Origin: Bartonella vinsonii subsp. berkhoffii ATCC 51672
Lineage (GTDB): Bacteria > Pseudomonadota > Alphaproteobacteria > Rhizobiales > Rhizobiaceae
Assembly: GCF_902825225.1 (NCBI RefSeq)
Contig: NZ_CADEAK010000006.1
Span: 46,972-110,971 of the forward strand
Reading direction: 5' to 3'
DNA length: 64,000 nucleotides
Part shown: one piece after another, positions 1 to 10,789 of the stretch
How the letters are laid out: every line of letters starts with the position of its first letter
Position numbering within the stretch: position 1 is the first letter of the stretch
The notes under the pieces: generated by a model
Seen by the model: only the letters and a program-made list of their open reading frames with translations
Databases searched by the model: none
Told to the model about the DNA's origin: nothing
Program-made: the position numbers and the translations under genes

Positions 1-534
1 TTGCGGGAATCCGCTGGTGTGCAGGGGATGCAATTTTTCCCTTTAGTTTTTTCCTTGTTTACTTTTATTTTGGTTGCAAATTTTATTGGTCTTTTTCCCT
101 ATTTTTATACGATTACCTCTCAGATTATGATTACGTTTTCATTGGCTATGGTGGTAATTTTGACAGTCATTGGCTATGGTTTTTATAAGCATGGGATCAA
201 TTTTTTGAAACTGTTTGTTCCCAGTGGTGTGCCTGTTGTGGTTTTGCCTCTAGTTACGATGATTGAGATTATTTCTTTTCTTTCTCGTCCTATCAGTCTT
301 TCACTTCGTCTTTTTGCTAATATGCTTGCTGGTCATATTACCCTCAAAGTATTTTCTGGTTTCGTTGTCTCAATGATTGGAGTAGGGGTTGTAGGTATTG
401 GTGGTTCAATTTTGCCACTTATCATGACCGTAGCGATTACTGCTCTTGAATTTTTGGTAGCATTTCTTCAGGCATACGTCTTTACGGTTTTAACTTGTAT
501 GTATCTTAATGATGCAGTTCATCCAGGACATTAA
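1..534 (+). CDS. atpB: ATP synthase F0 subunit a, 5'-truncated by window edge
   Basis: C-terminal 177 residues of the F0 a subunit, the membrane protein that forms the proton half-channels next to the c-ring. The frame is open from base 1, so the true start lies upstream. Several hydrophobic helices are visible. The family signature [12 protein letters not shown] is at fragment residues 101-112, and its arginine (residue 103) is the essential residue facing the c-ring carboxylate. The conserved late helix with [16 protein letters not shown] is at about 149-164. It is followed by atpE and the two b-type subunits, the usual rhizobial F0 order. Identification is secure; only the N-terminus is missing. 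Confidence 0.96.
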   Translation: MRESAGVQGMQFFPLVFSLFTFILVANFIGLFPYFYTITSQIMITFSLAMVVILTVIGYGFYKHGINFLKLFVPSGVPVVVLPLVTMIEIISFLSRPISLSLRLFANMLAGHITLKVFSGFVVSMIGVGVVGIGGSILPLIMTVAITALEFLVAFLQAYVFTVLTCMYLNDAVHPGH

Positions 535-588
535 TAAAACTGGCGGTTTTACGTCGAATAGTGTAATTTCGCTTTAAAGGAGAATAAT

Positions 589-819
589 ATGGAATTAGTG
601 CTTGCAGCAAAATATATTGGTGCTGGTCTTGCTTGCTTTGGAATGGCGGGGACAGCTTTAGGCCTTGGAAATATTTTTGGTAGCTATCTTTCTGGTGCAT
701 TACGCAATCCATCGGCAGCAGATAGTCAGTTTGGCCGTCTTGTCTTTGGTTTTGCTGTGACAGAAGCTTTGGGCATTTTTTCATTGCTTATTGCTTTATT
801 GCTTCTTTTCGGAGTTTAA
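589..819 (+). CDS. atpE: ATP synthase F0 subunit c
   Basis: 76-residue proteolipid forming the rotating c-ring. It has two hydrophobic helices joined by a polar loop containing RNPSA (residues 39-43). The ion-binding carboxylate is Glu59 in the second helix (VTEALGIF), in the position normal for proton-translocating c subunits. The first helix is glycine/alanine rich, as expected for ring packing. A good ribosome binding site (aaaggag) lies about 7 bases before the ATG, which suits a subunit made in multiple copies. It is the second gene of the F0 operon, 54 bases after atpB. Confidence 0.97.
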   Translation: MELVLAAKYIGAGLACFGMAGTALGLGNIFGSYLSGALRNPSAADSQFGRLVFGFAVTEALGIFSLLIALLLLFGV

Positions 820-946
820 TCATCATCAAAAAGGGATACCTGTTTTCTGTATGAGAGGGAGGTATACTTTTTGTTTCTTAATGAGAAAAATGTTAGTCTA
901 TTGCCGTCGGTTTTAGGGGAAGTGAGTTGTTGAAGGATGAAAGAAG

Positions 947-1513
947 ATGTTTGTTTCCAGTGCTTATGCACAAACCACTGACAAGCCGATAGAACATGTA
1001 CAAAGTGTTGCAGAGCATGCAGATCGTGTGTTTCCGCCTTTTGATTTTGTGCATTTTGCTTCACATTTTTTTTGGTTGGCAATTTCTTTTGGGCTTTTTT
1101 ATCTTTTCATCTCTCGTGTGATTGTGCCTCGTATTGGTGGTGTTATTGAAACACGCCGAGATCGAATCGCATCTGATTTAGATCAGGCGATGCGTATGAA
1201 GCAGGAAGCAGATACTGTAGTTGAAACTTACGAGCGGAAATTGGCAGAAGCGCGTTTACAGGCTCATGTTATAGCACAAGCAGCTGGTGAAGAGTTAAAA
1301 GAGAAGGCTGAGCTTGAACGAAAGGAAGTTGAAGAAAGTTTAGAAAAAAAGTTAACAGATGCTGAAAAACAGATCACAAAAATTCGGGATAAAGCTATGC
1401 AAAATGTTGGCTCTATCGCTGAAGAAGTAGCTCTTGAAATTGTAAAAAAGTTGACTGATGTTCATGTCAGCAAAGAATCTGTTCGTTCAGTTATTAAAGC
1501 TGCGGATTACTGA
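947..1513 (+). CDS. atpF': ATP synthase F0 subunit b' (second b-type stator subunit)
   Basis: 188-residue b' subunit of the peripheral stalk, sometimes annotated atpG or atpF2. A short N-terminal stretch of about 35 residues precedes a single membrane helix (roughly 36-58, rich in F and L). A long charged coiled coil follows (from about 75 to the end, many E, K, A and R) that reaches up to F1. Having both b' and b is typical of Alphaproteobacteria and photosynthetic lineages. It is separated from atpE by 127 bases and followed 11 bases later by the b gene. The start ATG is preceded by an aaagaag purine run. Confidence 0.93.
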   Translation: MFVSSAYAQTTDKPIEHVQSVAEHADRVFPPFDFVHFASHFFWLAISFGLFYLFISRVIVPRIGGVIETRRDRIASDLDQAMRMKQEADTVVETYERKLAEARLQAHVIAQAAGEELKEKAELERKEVEESLEKKLTDAEKQITKIRDKAMQNVGSIAEEVALEIVKKLTDVHVSKESVRSVIKAADY

Positions 1514-1524
1514 AGGATACAAGA

Positions 1525-2019
1525 ATGACAGATACTTTTTGGGCGTTTGTTGGATTAATTCTTTTTTTGGTTCTTTTGGTTTATTTCAAAATTCCGCAGA
1601 AAGCTGTGCGTCATCTTGATGCGCGTGCAAAGCGTATTAAAGATGAGCTTGATGAAGCTCTTCGTCTTCGTGAAGAAGCGCAGGAAGTGCTTGCGGAATA
1701 TCAGCGTAAACATGCGGAAGCAGAGAAGGATGCACAAGAGATTATTGCAGCGGCTAAGCATGAAGTTGCATCTATTATCGCCGAAGCTCGTACAAAAGCA
1801 GAAGAATATGTAAAAAACCGCAATAAATTAGCAGAGCAAAAAATTGCTCAAGCGGAAGCTAATGCGATACGCATGGTTTCTTCATCTGCTATTGAATTGG
1901 CCGTTTCTGCTGCTCGCACGCTTATCGCAAAAGAATTAGATTCTCATAAAGCGGATGAACTTATTAAAGAGTCTCTTTGTAAAGAATCTCTTAATAAAAT
2001 GAAAGCATATCTTAATTAA
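1525..2019 (+). CDS. atpF: ATP synthase F0 subunit b
   Basis: 164-residue b subunit of the F0 stator. The N-terminal membrane helix spans about residues 4-22 (FWAFVGLILFLVLLVYF). It is followed by the KIPQKAV-type junction and a long alanine/glutamate/lysine-rich coiled coil. It works as a heterodimer with the b' product encoded just upstream. It is the last gene of the F0 operon: a hairpin terminator follows and the next gene (glyS) is on the opposite strand. The F1 genes are not in this window, in line with the split F0/F1 operons of Alphaproteobacteria. Confidence 0.95.
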   Translation: MTDTFWAFVGLILFLVLLVYFKIPQKAVRHLDARAKRIKDELDEALRLREEAQEVLAEYQRKHAEAEKDAQEIIAAAKHEVASIIAEARTKAEEYVKNRNKLAEQKIAQAEANAIRMVSSSAIELAVSAARTLIAKELDSHKADELIKESLCKESLNKMKAYLN

Positions 2020-2036
2020 TAGCAGTTAAAGTGCTT

Positions 2037-2070
2037 AAAGAACCAGTTTTTTAGGAGAGTGGTTCCTTTT
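2037..2070 (+). terminator. Rho-independent terminator after the F0 operon
   Basis: A 6-bp stem (GAACCA at 2040-2045 pairing with TGGTTC at 2060-2065) encloses a 14-base loop and is followed by a short T-rich run (cctttt). It lies 18 bases after the atpF stop codon. The stem is short, so strength is uncertain, but position and orientation fit the end of the ATP synthase F0 transcript. Confidence 0.55.
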
Positions 2071-2569
2071 CAAAATTGAGTATTTCTTTCAACTTTGTCT
2101 TGCATGAGTAAGTATTTACTTATTTTGAAAAAACATCTCTCAAGCTTTTATATACTATCTGTGAAGGGTATCATGTAAGATATCATAGGATACGGCTATC
2201 TTACGCTTATGAAGGCATAAATCACTATTGTTATGTTATCACCTCAAAATGTTGGCATTTCTTTTGTCTTGAGACAATTCAAAACCTATTTTCTCAAATT
2301 TGAGCTGAAAGACTTGTATTGTTTTCGTTTTTCTCATTTAATATGTAAATGGATAAACTATTATTATAAACAAAATGGTTGTATTATAATAATTGATTCG
2401 ATTTTTTGATTAGTTATTATAAAGTACCATTTACACGATAAATTCTGCAATAAAATCATCTCAAGCATCGTATGGAAATTTTTTCATAATGTTTTTAAAG
2501 GCTCAACGACCAGAACAATAAAAAGTAGAAAGATTCTCTTTTTATTATGTCAATTGATAGAGTGTTTAT
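2071..2569. other. Gene-free convergent intergenic region
   Basis: About 500 AT-rich bases between the ends of atpF (plus) and glyS (minus). I see no open frame with a ribosome binding site and no RNA gene. Convergent ends mean no promoter is required here. It may be remnant DNA. Confidence 0.6.
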
Positions 2570-4792
2570 TTAAACTACAAGTTTTGAAAAATCTGCGACT
2601 GTTTCTGTAATGCTATGGATCTGTTTCAGAAGAGCGAGACGATTAGTGCGAATATCGGGATTTTTATCGTTCACTAATACTTTTTCGAAAAATATATCGA
2701 TAAATTTTCCGAGTGGCGCTAGCGTATTGAGTGTGTATGAAAAATCTGTTGCATTGATGTGATCACGAACCTTACTTTCTATCTTCATAATTTCTTGATA
2801 GAGTTGTTTTTCTTCTGCTTCAATAAAGAGTTCAGAGTTAATTTTTTCTGCTATTATCGTGCCTTTTTTAAATTCATTCTCAAGAATATTTACAGTCCGT
2901 TTTACAGCGGCTAAAAAGTTGCTTCCATCACTTGTATTGATAAAGGCAATGAGTGCTTCAACACGACGGGCGATTAATAAAAGATCATCAGTATCTTTGT
3001 TTAAGATTGCATCAAGAGCGTCATGACGGGCTCCTTGTTCTTTTAGATAGATTTTCAGACGTTCATGAAAGAAAAGTAACAGATCTGATAAAATATGTTC
3101 TGTTTTTTTCAGAAATAAATTTTGTGATTGCGTATCTTCTCTTTGAGATGTTTCATATTGCATTTTTTGTTGTAAAAAAAGATTTGTTGCCAATTTAAAC
3201 AATGGCATAAGATTAATTTTCCAGTCACGCAAAAGCACAAGCCTAATAATCCCCAATGCGGCTCGTCTTAATGCATAAGGGTCTTTGGAGCCGGTAGGTT
3301 TTTCATTAATAAGCCAAAAACCGACGAGCATATCAATTTTATCAGCGAGCGCAATTGTGATAGCAACAGGTTCTTGCGGAATACGATCTGTTGGTCCTAG
3401 AGGTTTATAATGGTCTTCAATTGCTTCAGCTATGCGAGGATCCTCTCCTTGAAGGAGGGCATATTTTCGTCCCATGAGTCCCTGCAGTTCAGGAAATTCT
3501 CCGACAACTTCTGTTTGCAAGTCAGCTTTTGCGAGTATTGCAGCACGTTTAGCTAAGAGAGGGTCTGCTTGCACTAAGGGGGCAATTTTTTGTGCTAAGG
3601 CAGCGATGCGTTCCACTCTTGTACCTTGTGTTCCTAATTTTGCATGGAAAGTTACATTTAAATGATCTAATCGCGCCATTCTCTGATCGAGAGGTTTTGT
3701 TAAATCAAGATCAAATTTCTTTGCAGAAGATTCTAAATCTTTGATATCGGGCAAATTTTGTTGGTCGGTTTGCCAAAAATAAAGCGCATCAGAAAGACGA
3801 GCACAGACAACTTTACTATTTCCTTTAGAAATTTCTTTGCCTTCATCGTTTGCAAGGATATTAGAAACAAGAATAAAATGATGAGAAAGTGTGATCTTTT
3901 CGCCTTGTTTGCGGGTTACAAAACATTTTTGATGAGCGCGAATGGTCAAACGAATAATTTCCGAAGGAATCTCAAGGAAAGATTTGTCAAAATTGCTCAT
4001 AAGGACAACAGGCCATTCAACGAGTTCTGCAACTTCTTCTAAGAGGGCATTATCCTGAACCAGTTCTAAACCATTTGCAAAGCAAAGATTTTGTGCATCG
4101 GCCAAAATAATATTTTTTCGCCTTTCTGCATCGAGAATAACTTTATGGGCTTTAAGTTTAGTAATATAATCATCAAAGCGGCGGATTTGGAGAGGTTTTC
4201 CATCACTTAAAAAACGATGACCATAAGTTAGATTATTGCTTTTGAGAGAACCGACAGTAAAGGGGATAACGTGCGTTTCACCAATTTCGGGTCCGAAGAT
4301 GCAAAGAATATTTTGTAAAGATCGAATCCATTTCAGTGCTCCGCTTTTTGCTGAATCTTCGCCCCAACGCATGGACTTCGGCCATGGAAAATTACGGATA
4401 ATATTTGGTAAAATATCAGCTATAATTTCTTCTGCCTTTCTGCCTTTTTTGATGATTTTAGCGATATAAAAATCGCCTTTTTTACTATCATGTGCAATAT
4501 TTGCTTCAGAAATATCATTTAGCCCCGTTGTGCGCAGAAAACCATCAATCACATGTTGTGGTGATTTTGTACTGGGGCCTCTACGTTCTTCATGGGTGTC
4601 TTTTGAGCATAGAGAAAGACCTCGTACGTCTAATGTTAATCGACGGGGTGTCCAATATTCCTGAGCAGCTTTATAGGTTAAATCTGCTTTTACAAGTTGA
4701 TCCGTGAGACATTTTTTGAGGTCAGCAGCAGCTTTTCGTTGCATACGCGCCGGGATTTCTTCGCTGAAAAGTTCAAGAAGAAGATCAGACAT
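2570..4792 (-). CDS. glyS: Glycine--tRNA ligase beta subunit
   Basis: 740-residue beta chain of the alpha2-beta2 bacterial glycyl-tRNA synthetase, which charges tRNA-Gly. It begins with the family-typical [12 protein letters not shown] segment (residues 4-15). It carries the long central beta-subunit region and a C-terminal helical anticodon-binding region (approximately 590-720). It is somewhat longer than the roughly 690 residues usual in enterobacteria, as is common in Rhizobiales. The ATG overlaps the end of glyQ by 8 bases and has an aaggaaaag ribosome binding site inside glyQ, so the two subunits are probably translationally coupled. Confidence 0.95.
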   Translation of the reverse strand: MSDLLLELFSEEIPARMQRKAAADLKKCLTDQLVKADLTYKAAQEYWTPRRLTLDVRGLSLCSKDTHEERRGPSTKSPQHVIDGFLRTTGLNDISEANIAHDSKKGDFYIAKIIKKGRKAEEIIADILPNIIRNFPWPKSMRWGEDSAKSGALKWIRSLQNILCIFGPEIGETHVIPFTVGSLKSNNLTYGHRFLSDGKPLQIRRFDDYITKLKAHKVILDAERRKNIILADAQNLCFANGLELVQDNALLEEVAELVEWPVVLMSNFDKSFLEIPSEIIRLTIRAHQKCFVTRKQGEKITLSHHFILVSNILANDEGKEISKGNSKVVCARLSDALYFWQTDQQNLPDIKDLESSAKKFDLDLTKPLDQRMARLDHLNVTFHAKLGTQGTRVERIAALAQKIAPLVQADPLLAKRAAILAKADLQTEVVGEFPELQGLMGRKYALLQGEDPRIAEAIEDHYKPLGPTDRIPQEPVAITIALADKIDMLVGFWLINEKPTGSKDPYALRRAALGIIRLVLLRDWKINLMPLFKLATNLFLQQKMQYETSQREDTQSQNLFLKKTEHILSDLLLFFHERLKIYLKEQGARHDALDAILNKDTDDLLLIARRVEALIAFINTSDGSNFLAAVKRTVNILENEFKKGTIIAEKINSELFIEAEEKQLYQEIMKIESKVRDHINATDFSYTLNTLAPLGKFIDIFFEKVLVNDKNPDIRTNRLALLKQIHSITETVADFSKLVV

Positions 4793-5735
4793 GAGACTTT
4801 TCCTTTAGTGTGCTTTGCCCAGCTTCTGTGCGTAAGAACGCTTCTCCACAACGGCGTGCAAGATCGCGAACGCGAAGAATATAACTTTGTCGTTCAGTGA
4901 CAGAAATAACGCCACGTGCTTGCAAGAGATTAAAGAGATGGCTCGCTTTAATACACTGGTCATAAGCTGGAAACACACACAGATGTAAGAGATTTTCTTT
5001 CTTTGGTTTTCCAGCTTCAAGGAGTGCAATGCATTCACATTCTGCATCGATAAAATGTTGGTGTAATAGTTTAGTGTCAGCAAATTCAAAATTATAATAT
5101 GAATATTCTTGCTCTGCTTGTAAAAAAATATCTCCGTAACTTATTTTATTTTCGTCATCTAAACCATTAAAGTTAAGATCATAGACGTTATCCACACCTT
5201 GTATATACATTGCTAAACGTTCAAGCCCGTAGGTAAGTTCTCCTGAAACTGGAGCGCATTCAATGCCACAAACTTGCTGAAAATAAGTAAATTGAGAAAT
5301 TTCCATTCCGTCACACCAACATTCCCATCCAAGTCCCCAAGCACCAAGCGTTGGACTTTCCCAATCATCCTCGACAAAGCGAATATCATGAAGCTTTGTA
5401 TCAAGATCGATAGCCTGTAGCGACTTAATATAAAGCTCTTGTAAATTGGGAGGGGAAGGTTTGATAAGCACTTGAAATTGATAATAGTGCTGTAAACGAT
5501 TTGGATTTTTACCATATCGTCCGTCTGTTGGACGTCTGGAAGGCTGGACGTAAGCGACTTTCCAAGGGCGCGGTCCTAGTGAACGCAATGTTGTGGACGG
5601 ATGAAAAGTTCCCGCCCCAACTTCCATATCGTATGGTTGTAAAATTGCGCATCCATAATGAGCCCAATAATTTTGTAAAGTTAAGATAAGTCCTTGAAAA
5701 GAACGTTTGGGATTAAGATGTTCAGGCAGTTTCAC
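4785..5735 (-). CDS. glyQ: Glycine--tRNA ligase alpha subunit
   Basis: 316-residue catalytic alpha subunit of the heterotetrameric glycyl-tRNA synthetase. Visible family features are [18 protein letters not shown] near the N-terminus, the [15 protein letters not shown] motif that follows it, and conserved [13 protein letters not shown] and [12 protein letters not shown] segments of the class II fold. The frame opens at a GTG (5733-5735) with only a weak purine run upstream. No later in-frame start preserves the conserved N-terminus, so GTG is likely real. It lies upstream of glyS and overlaps it. Confidence 0.95.
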   Translation of the reverse strand: MKLPEHLNPKRSFQGLILTLQNYWAHYGCAILQPYDMEVGAGTFHPSTTLRSLGPRPWKVAYVQPSRRPTDGRYGKNPNRLQHYYQFQVLIKPSPPNLQELYIKSLQAIDLDTKLHDIRFVEDDWESPTLGAWGLGWECWCDGMEISQFTYFQQVCGIECAPVSGELTYGLERLAMYIQGVDNVYDLNFNGLDDENKISYGDIFLQAEQEYSYYNFEFADTKLLHQHFIDAECECIALLEAGKPKKENLLHLCVFPAYDQCIKASHLFNLLQARGVISVTERQSYILRVRDLARRCGEAFLRTEAGQSTLKEKSHV

Positions 5736-5837
5736 GCTTTATACTCTTTTAATATTTAACTCATAGATAGCAACCAAAAGGACTTCATCTTCTATACGTG
5801 TCTATTGTCTCATAGGGTTATGGTCAAGCATCGTTAT

Positions 5838-7532
5838 TTACTGTAAGCCATATTTTAGTTTTTTTTGGATTTTTAAGAAGTCTTTTGCTTCCCCATCAAT
5901 TGCATGATTCCACTGAAATATTGCTTCACGTTTGCGCCCAACTTGCCAATAAGCATCGCCTAAATGATCATTCAATGTTGGATCTTCAGGTTGCAATCTG
6001 ACAGCGTTTTCCAATATTTGAACAGCTTGCTTATATTGCTTAAGCTTGTAATAAGCCCATCCTAGAGAATCTAGGATATGACTATTTTGAGTTTGTAATG
6101 CAGAAGCTTTTTGCAGCATACGGAGCGATTCTTCAAGTTTTTCATCACGTTCAATAAGTGAATAGCCCAAGTAGTTAAGGACTTGTGGCTGATCAGGGAA
6201 AAATACAAGTGCTTTTCGCAAATCAATTTCAGCTTTTTGCCATTGCTGTAAACGCTCGAAAGCGATACCGCGCTGATAAAAAAGTTTCCAATCATCCTGT
6301 TGAAAATTTGTTATTTGCGCAATAGCACGATCCATAGTTTTAGCAGCTTCAGCAAATTTATTTTCTTGCATATAAAGAGCGGCTAACGTTATCACAATAT
6401 GGCGATCTTGAGGGAATTTTTTCTTTAATGCGTGAAGTAATTTAATGGCTTCGTTATGCTTGTTGTTATTTGCAAGAATGAATGCAAGCCGCAGCTGCCC
6501 ACCTTTATAATAAGGAGAGCTCGGTGATAAAGCTTGGTAAAGCTTAATGGCTTGATTAAGATCATTTAGTTTTGCAGAAATATTTGCTAGTTGAAACAGT
6601 GTTGCCTCATTTTGAGGAAATAAGGCAAAAGATAATTGTTTAAAAATACGTGCAATTTGTCCTGAATTTTTGTGGTTTAAGGCTGTTCCAAAGTTGTATA
6701 ATACTTCACCCGCTCCTTGTTGGGGTGTTTTAACCAATCTTTCCAAGGAGGCACCTTTTTCAACTTTTTCTCGGATATTTTTAAGTATTTCGCGGCCTGG
6801 CAACATCTGTTCGCCGTGCTTGAGAGTCTGAAGAGCTTGATTGCGCATTTTATGACGCAATTGGAATGAGGCATAAGCTATGACAATACGTTCATAAGTA
6901 TTGGGGGCGATGAGAATAGCTTGTCGGTTATTAAATGCTTGAGTGAAATATTTTTCTGCATCCTGTGTGTGTTTTGCTAGATCACTCATGAGTGCAAGAT
7001 GGTAGCGTATAAAAAGACCATACCAAGCAGGTCCTTGGATTTTTTTAAGATCAGCGATTGCTTGAGATTCTTGTCCAGCCCCGAATGTAACCCAAGCGCC
7101 GATAAGTTCAGGTATTGGATTGTTTGCAGCGGGAGGTGCTTTTAATTGTAGAAAAAGTTTGGCATCTTGGTAGTTTTTTTTGATGAGATTTTCTATTGAC
7201 AAGGTTAAGGAAACAAAGGGAGTTATAATACCTTGCTCTTTAAGTTTTTTTGCTTGTTGAACAGCTTCTTTGAAAGTTCCCACGGAGAGCATAGATTCAA
7301 AGAGTTCTTTTTGTGTTTCGATGTTATCAGGTTTATAAACAAGTGCTTGTTTAAAATAATTGATGGCAAGATCTGTTTTGTTTTCATAACTTGCAATTCT
7401 TCCAGCTAGATAAGCGCCTGTAAATGAGGTTGTATGAATTGTGGCGTTTATTTTGCTGTAGGTCGCTGATAGCATCAGTATTATACCCGCGATAAAGAGA
7501 GTAAAAAAGCGGGATACTGCTGCACTGCACAT
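5838..7532 (-). CDS. Exported tetratricopeptide-repeat protein
   Basis: About 564 residues from the chosen start. The N-terminus (MCSAAVSRFFTLFIAGIILM) is a signal peptide or membrane anchor. It is followed by many TPR-like helical pairs; the clearest are in the C-terminal half (YLGYSLIERDEKLEESLRML, LGWAYYKLKQYKQAVQIL, LGDAYWQVGRKREAIFQW). Such proteins act as scaffolds in the periplasm or on the inner membrane; the partner cannot be read from sequence. The frame extends 17 codons further upstream, but the ATG at 7530-7532 has AAAGGA 8 bases before it and gives a cleaner signal peptide. It lies between the polyprenyl synthase gene and glyQ on the same strand, so it may share their transcript. 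Confidence 0.85.
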   Translation of the reverse strand: MCSAAVSRFFTLFIAGIILMLSATYSKINATIHTTSFTGAYLAGRIASYENKTDLAINYFKQALVYKPDNIETQKELFESMLSVGTFKEAVQQAKKLKEQGIITPFVSLTLSIENLIKKNYQDAKLFLQLKAPPAANNPIPELIGAWVTFGAGQESQAIADLKKIQGPAWYGLFIRYHLALMSDLAKHTQDAEKYFTQAFNNRQAILIAPNTYERIVIAYASFQLRHKMRNQALQTLKHGEQMLPGREILKNIREKVEKGASLERLVKTPQQGAGEVLYNFGTALNHKNSGQIARIFKQLSFALFPQNEATLFQLANISAKLNDLNQAIKLYQALSPSSPYYKGGQLRLAFILANNNKHNEAIKLLHALKKKFPQDRHIVITLAALYMQENKFAEAAKTMDRAIAQITNFQQDDWKLFYQRGIAFERLQQWQKAEIDLRKALVFFPDQPQVLNYLGYSLIERDEKLEESLRMLQKASALQTQNSHILDSLGWAYYKLKQYKQAVQILENAVRLQPEDPTLNDHLGDAYWQVGRKREAIFQWNHAIDGEAKDFLKIQKKLKYGLQ

Positions 7533-7626
7533 AGAGTTAATCCTTTTCAAGATAATCAATCGATTGTATAGGTTATAGATCATATCCGATTACTTTATTG
7601 AAAAATACTGTGATTCTTGCAAACAA

Positions 7627-8643
7627 TCAGTTTACGCGCGCAATACAAAAATCAACAGTTTCAATGAGAGCATGGTAAGCAGGGTTTTTGTTTATTGAAG
7701 CAAGCGCATTGGTTGCACGCTTACCATAGATGCGTGCTTGCTCTATTGTATCTGTGAGGCTATCATATTTTTCTATTAAGTGTTGTGCATGTGTGAAAGC
7801 TTCATCATCGTTATTACCGTTTTCAAGAGCTTGTTTCCAAAATGCTTTTTCTACTGTATTACTCCGTGCATATGCGAGGATAACAGGCATTGTAATTTTG
7901 CCTTCTCTAAAATCATCCCCTATATTTTTTCCAAAATGTTGTGTAGCACCACCATAGTCCAGTGCATCATCAATCAATTGGAAAGCGAGACCTAGCAATG
8001 TTCCATACGCACGCAATGCAGAACGATCTTTCTCTTTATAACCCGCGATAATTGGTCCCACTTCAGCAGCAGCTGAAAAAAGTGCTGCTGTTTTTGCGTT
8101 GATAACTTTGAGGTAGTCTGAAGCACTTGTTTCTAGATTTTTTGCAGCAGAAAGTTGCATTACTTCTCCTTCAGCAATGATTGCAGCAGCATTTGCTAGG
8201 ACAGAGAGCGCTTCTATAGAACCAACATCAACCATCATTTTAAAAGCTTGTCCTAAAAGAAAATCTCCAACAAGGACGCTTGCTTGATTTCCCCAGATCA
8301 TTCGTGCAGTAGATTTTCCGCGTCGTAAATTACTTTCATCAATCACGTCGTCATGTAACAAAGTTGCCGTATGCATAAATTCAACAGCTGTTGCGAGTTT
8401 TATATGTCCATCACTTTGATAACCGAACATATGAGCGGAAGCTAATGTAATCATTGGGCGTAACCGCTTTCCACCTGATGAAATCAGATGATGGGAAATT
8501 TCAGGGATCATTTCAACCTCTGATTTTGCCATAGAGAGAATAAATTGATTTACACGCTCCATATCATGTTGGGTAAGGTTGATAAGGGATTGGAGAGATA
8601 CTTGATTATTGCTTGTCTGATTTAATTTTGTGGCGACACTCAA
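7627..8643 (-). CDS. ispB: Long-chain polyprenyl diphosphate synthase (octaprenyl/decaprenyl type)
   Basis: 338-residue trans-prenyltransferase that extends FPP with IPP to make the ubiquinone side-chain precursor. Both aspartate-rich motifs are present: DDVID at residues 98-102 (FARM) and DDALD at 225-229 (SARM). The GGKRLRP substrate-binding segment is at 57-63. Chain length (C40 or C50) cannot be decided by eye; Rhizobiales usually make ubiquinone-10. The start is a TTG with a strong AGGAG 8 bases upstream. It is divergent from the methyltransferase gene at 8903. Its product would feed UbiA, encoded at about 17.9 kb. Confidence 0.92.
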   Translation of the reverse strand: MSVATKLNQTSNNQVSLQSLINLTQHDMERVNQFILSMAKSEVEMIPEISHHLISSGGKRLRPMITLASAHMFGYQSDGHIKLATAVEFMHTATLLHDDVIDESNLRRGKSTARMIWGNQASVLVGDFLLGQAFKMMVDVGSIEALSVLANAAAIIAEGEVMQLSAAKNLETSASDYLKVINAKTAALFSAAAEVGPIIAGYKEKDRSALRAYGTLLGLAFQLIDDALDYGGATQHFGKNIGDDFREGKITMPVILAYARSNTVEKAFWKQALENGNNDDEAFTHAQHLIEKYDSLTDTIEQARIYGKRATNALASINKNPAYHALIETVDFCIARVN

Positions 8644-8902
8644 TATGTTTGCTCCTAGAAGTATTGCAATGGACAGATATGAATTCTATTTTTATTTGCT
8701 AGCATAAAGGGGGTTTTGTTTTGACTCAAGCTTTTGATGTCATTTTTAAGAGCAGAAGTTTTGAATGATATTGGCAAGGAATATTTTAAAAGCTTGTGTG
8801 AGGTTATTGTTATGAAGTTATGGGCAAAATTTAAAACAGCTTTTTAAACGACAATTGTATAAGGAAAAGTGCAATTCATAAAGATGAACATTAGGCTTGT
8901 AA

Positions 8903-9694
8903 ATGAATGATATAACGAATCAGAGTGATGACACAATTGACAGTTTTCATCATGGAAAGTTTTATTTGGTGCAACCACGTAAATATGGTCATCGTTCTGG
9001 TATGGATGCTATGTTATTGGCCAGTTTAGTTCCCAATGATTTAAAGGGAAAGGTTGTTGATTTAGGTGCTGGTGCTGGTGCAGCAGGGTTGGCAGTTGCT
9101 TCGCGTTGTTTAGAGGTTCATGTTACATTGGTTGAGCGATCAGCTTTTATGGCATCTTACGCGCAAAAAACGCTTATGCTAAAACAAAATGAAAAGCTTT
9201 CTGAGCGAATTTGTTTATTAGAAGCAGATGTTACTTTGAAAGGTAAGAATCGCTTAAAAGCAGGATTGGCAGATAATTCTTTTGATTTTGCAATTATGAA
9301 TCCACCTTTTAACAGTCCCACGGATCGCAAGACACCTGATAAACAAAAGTCTGAGGCACATGTTATGTCTGAAGAGATGTTTGATCATTGGTTGCGCAGT
9401 GCAGCAGCAATTGTTAAGCCCAGTGGATATTTAGGGTTAATTGCTCGTCCACAATCACTGACTGATATTTTGCGCGCTTTAGAAGGGCGCTTCGGTGGTG
9501 TTTGTATAATTCCTGTTCATGCACGCGCGAAAACAGCGGCAATTCGTCTTTTATTTTATGCAAAACGGGGAAGCAAAGCGGCTTTATCCATATTGCCGGC
9601 GTTGGTTATGCATGAGGGTGATGATCATGCTTTTTCACCGCGGGTTGATGCAATTAATAATGGATGTATAAGTTTGTGGGAACTTTTAAAATGA
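8903..9694 (+). CDS. tRNA1(Val) adenine-N6 methyltransferase-like protein (TrmN6/YfiC type)
   Basis: 263-residue class I SAM-dependent methyltransferase. The SAM-binding motif DLGAGAG is at residues 53-59 and the catalytic NPPF motif at 133-136, which marks N6-adenine or similar amino-group methylation. The N-terminal RKYGHRSGMDAMLLA block is typical of the TrmN6/YfiC group, which modifies A37 of tRNA-Val. It is divergent from ispB, an arrangement I recall from other Rhizobiales, and is followed by the S49 peptidase gene. The exact substrate is inferred from family resemblance. Confidence 0.8.
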   Translation: MNDITNQSDDTIDSFHHGKFYLVQPRKYGHRSGMDAMLLASLVPNDLKGKVVDLGAGAGAAGLAVASRCLEVHVTLVERSAFMASYAQKTLMLKQNEKLSERICLLEADVTLKGKNRLKAGLADNSFDFAIMNPPFNSPTDRKTPDKQKSEAHVMSEEMFDHWLRSAAAIVKPSGYLGLIARPQSLTDILRALEGRFGGVCIIPVHARAKTAAIRLLFYAKRGSKAALSILPALVMHEGDDHAFSPRVDAINNGCISLWELLK

Positions 9695-9880
9695 TCTCTT
9701 GTGTTTTCCGGTTTATTGCTTAAATTCAGTTGAAAGCTTCGTTTTTAGGAGTTTAAACTTTGTATAAAGTTTTATTTCTAGTTGTAATGTGGGGGGTATT
9801 GCTTTTGGAGGTTACAGCGTTCTTCCTTTCTGTTGTCTTTTCTGATTTGGTTTGTCTTAAATTTATGAGGAGATTTTGTT

Positions 9881-10732
9881 TTGTTGGACGTTATTAAAAA
9901 TCTTGTTCCACGTCGTTTTTGTTCTAGTAAACTTGAAATTCCTGTGGTGCGCCTTCATGGGGCAATTATGGATTCAGCGTCACCAATAGCACGGTCGCTT
10001 TCATTAGGCAGGTGTGCGAGTCTTTTGGAGAAGGCTTTTGCACATAAAAAAGCACCGGTTGTTGCACTTATTATTAGCTCTCCTGGAGGGTCTCCTGTGC
10101 AATCGCGTTTTATTTTTAAGCGTATCCGTGATTTGGCAGAGGAAAAAAATAAACAGGTTCTTGTCTTTATTGAAGATATAGCGGCGTCAGGTGGCTATAT
10201 GATTGCTTGTGCAGGGGATGAGATTTTTGCTGATCCTTCTTCGATTATTGGTTCTATCGGTGTTGTTTCAGCATCCTTTGGTTTTCCTGAGCTTTTGAAG
10301 AAAATTGGTGTTGAACGACGTGTTTACACAGCAGGAAAGAACAAGGTTACCTTAGATCCTTTTCAGCCTGAAAAGAAGGCAGATATTGAGCATTTGAAAT
10401 CTCTACAACTCGAAGTTCACCAAACTTTTATTGATTTGGTTAAAGAGCGACGTGCAGCGAAGTTATCAAATGATCCGAATATTTTTACAGGAATGTTTTG
10501 GAGCGGAAAGAAAAGCGTTGAACTTGGACTTATTGATGGATTGAATGATGTGCGTTCCATTATTAAGGAGCGGTTTGGGAATGATACCAAGCTTCGATTA
10601 ATCACACCCTCAAAAAGCCTTTTAGGACCTAAAGTTCCTTCAGGAGTTGCTGCTCATGCGGTTTATACAGCGGTTGATAGTGCTTTGATGCTAGCAGAAG
10701 AGCGAGCACTTTGGCAACGTTATGGTTTGTGA
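9881..10732 (+). CDS. S49 family serine peptidase (SppA/SohB type)
   Basis: 283-residue protein of the signal-peptide-peptidase family. The nucleophile is Ser103 in IAASGGYMIA (residues 100-109), and the general-base lysine is Lys155 in AGKNK, 52 residues later, the spacing of SohB-type enzymes. SSPGGSP at 66-72 forms the oxyanion region. There is no clear N-terminal membrane helix, unlike E. coli SppA and SohB, so it may be cytoplasmic or peripherally bound. The likely start is TTG at 9881 (or the next TTG), preceded by gaggaga. It probably helps degrade membrane peptides. Confidence 0.88.
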   Translation: MLDVIKNLVPRRFCSSKLEIPVVRLHGAIMDSASPIARSLSLGRCASLLEKAFAHKKAPVVALIISSPGGSPVQSRFIFKRIRDLAEEKNKQVLVFIEDIAASGGYMIACAGDEIFADPSSIIGSIGVVSASFGFPELLKKIGVERRVYTAGKNKVTLDPFQPEKKADIEHLKSLQLEVHQTFIDLVKERRAAKLSNDPNIFTGMFWSGKKSVELGLIDGLNDVRSIIKERFGNDTKLRLITPSKSLLGPKVPSGVAAHAVYTAVDSALMLAEERALWQRYGL

Positions 10733-10789
10733 TGAGAAGTATCATTCGATAATGCTCAAAAAGTTAATCATTTTGCTTCAAAAGTGATT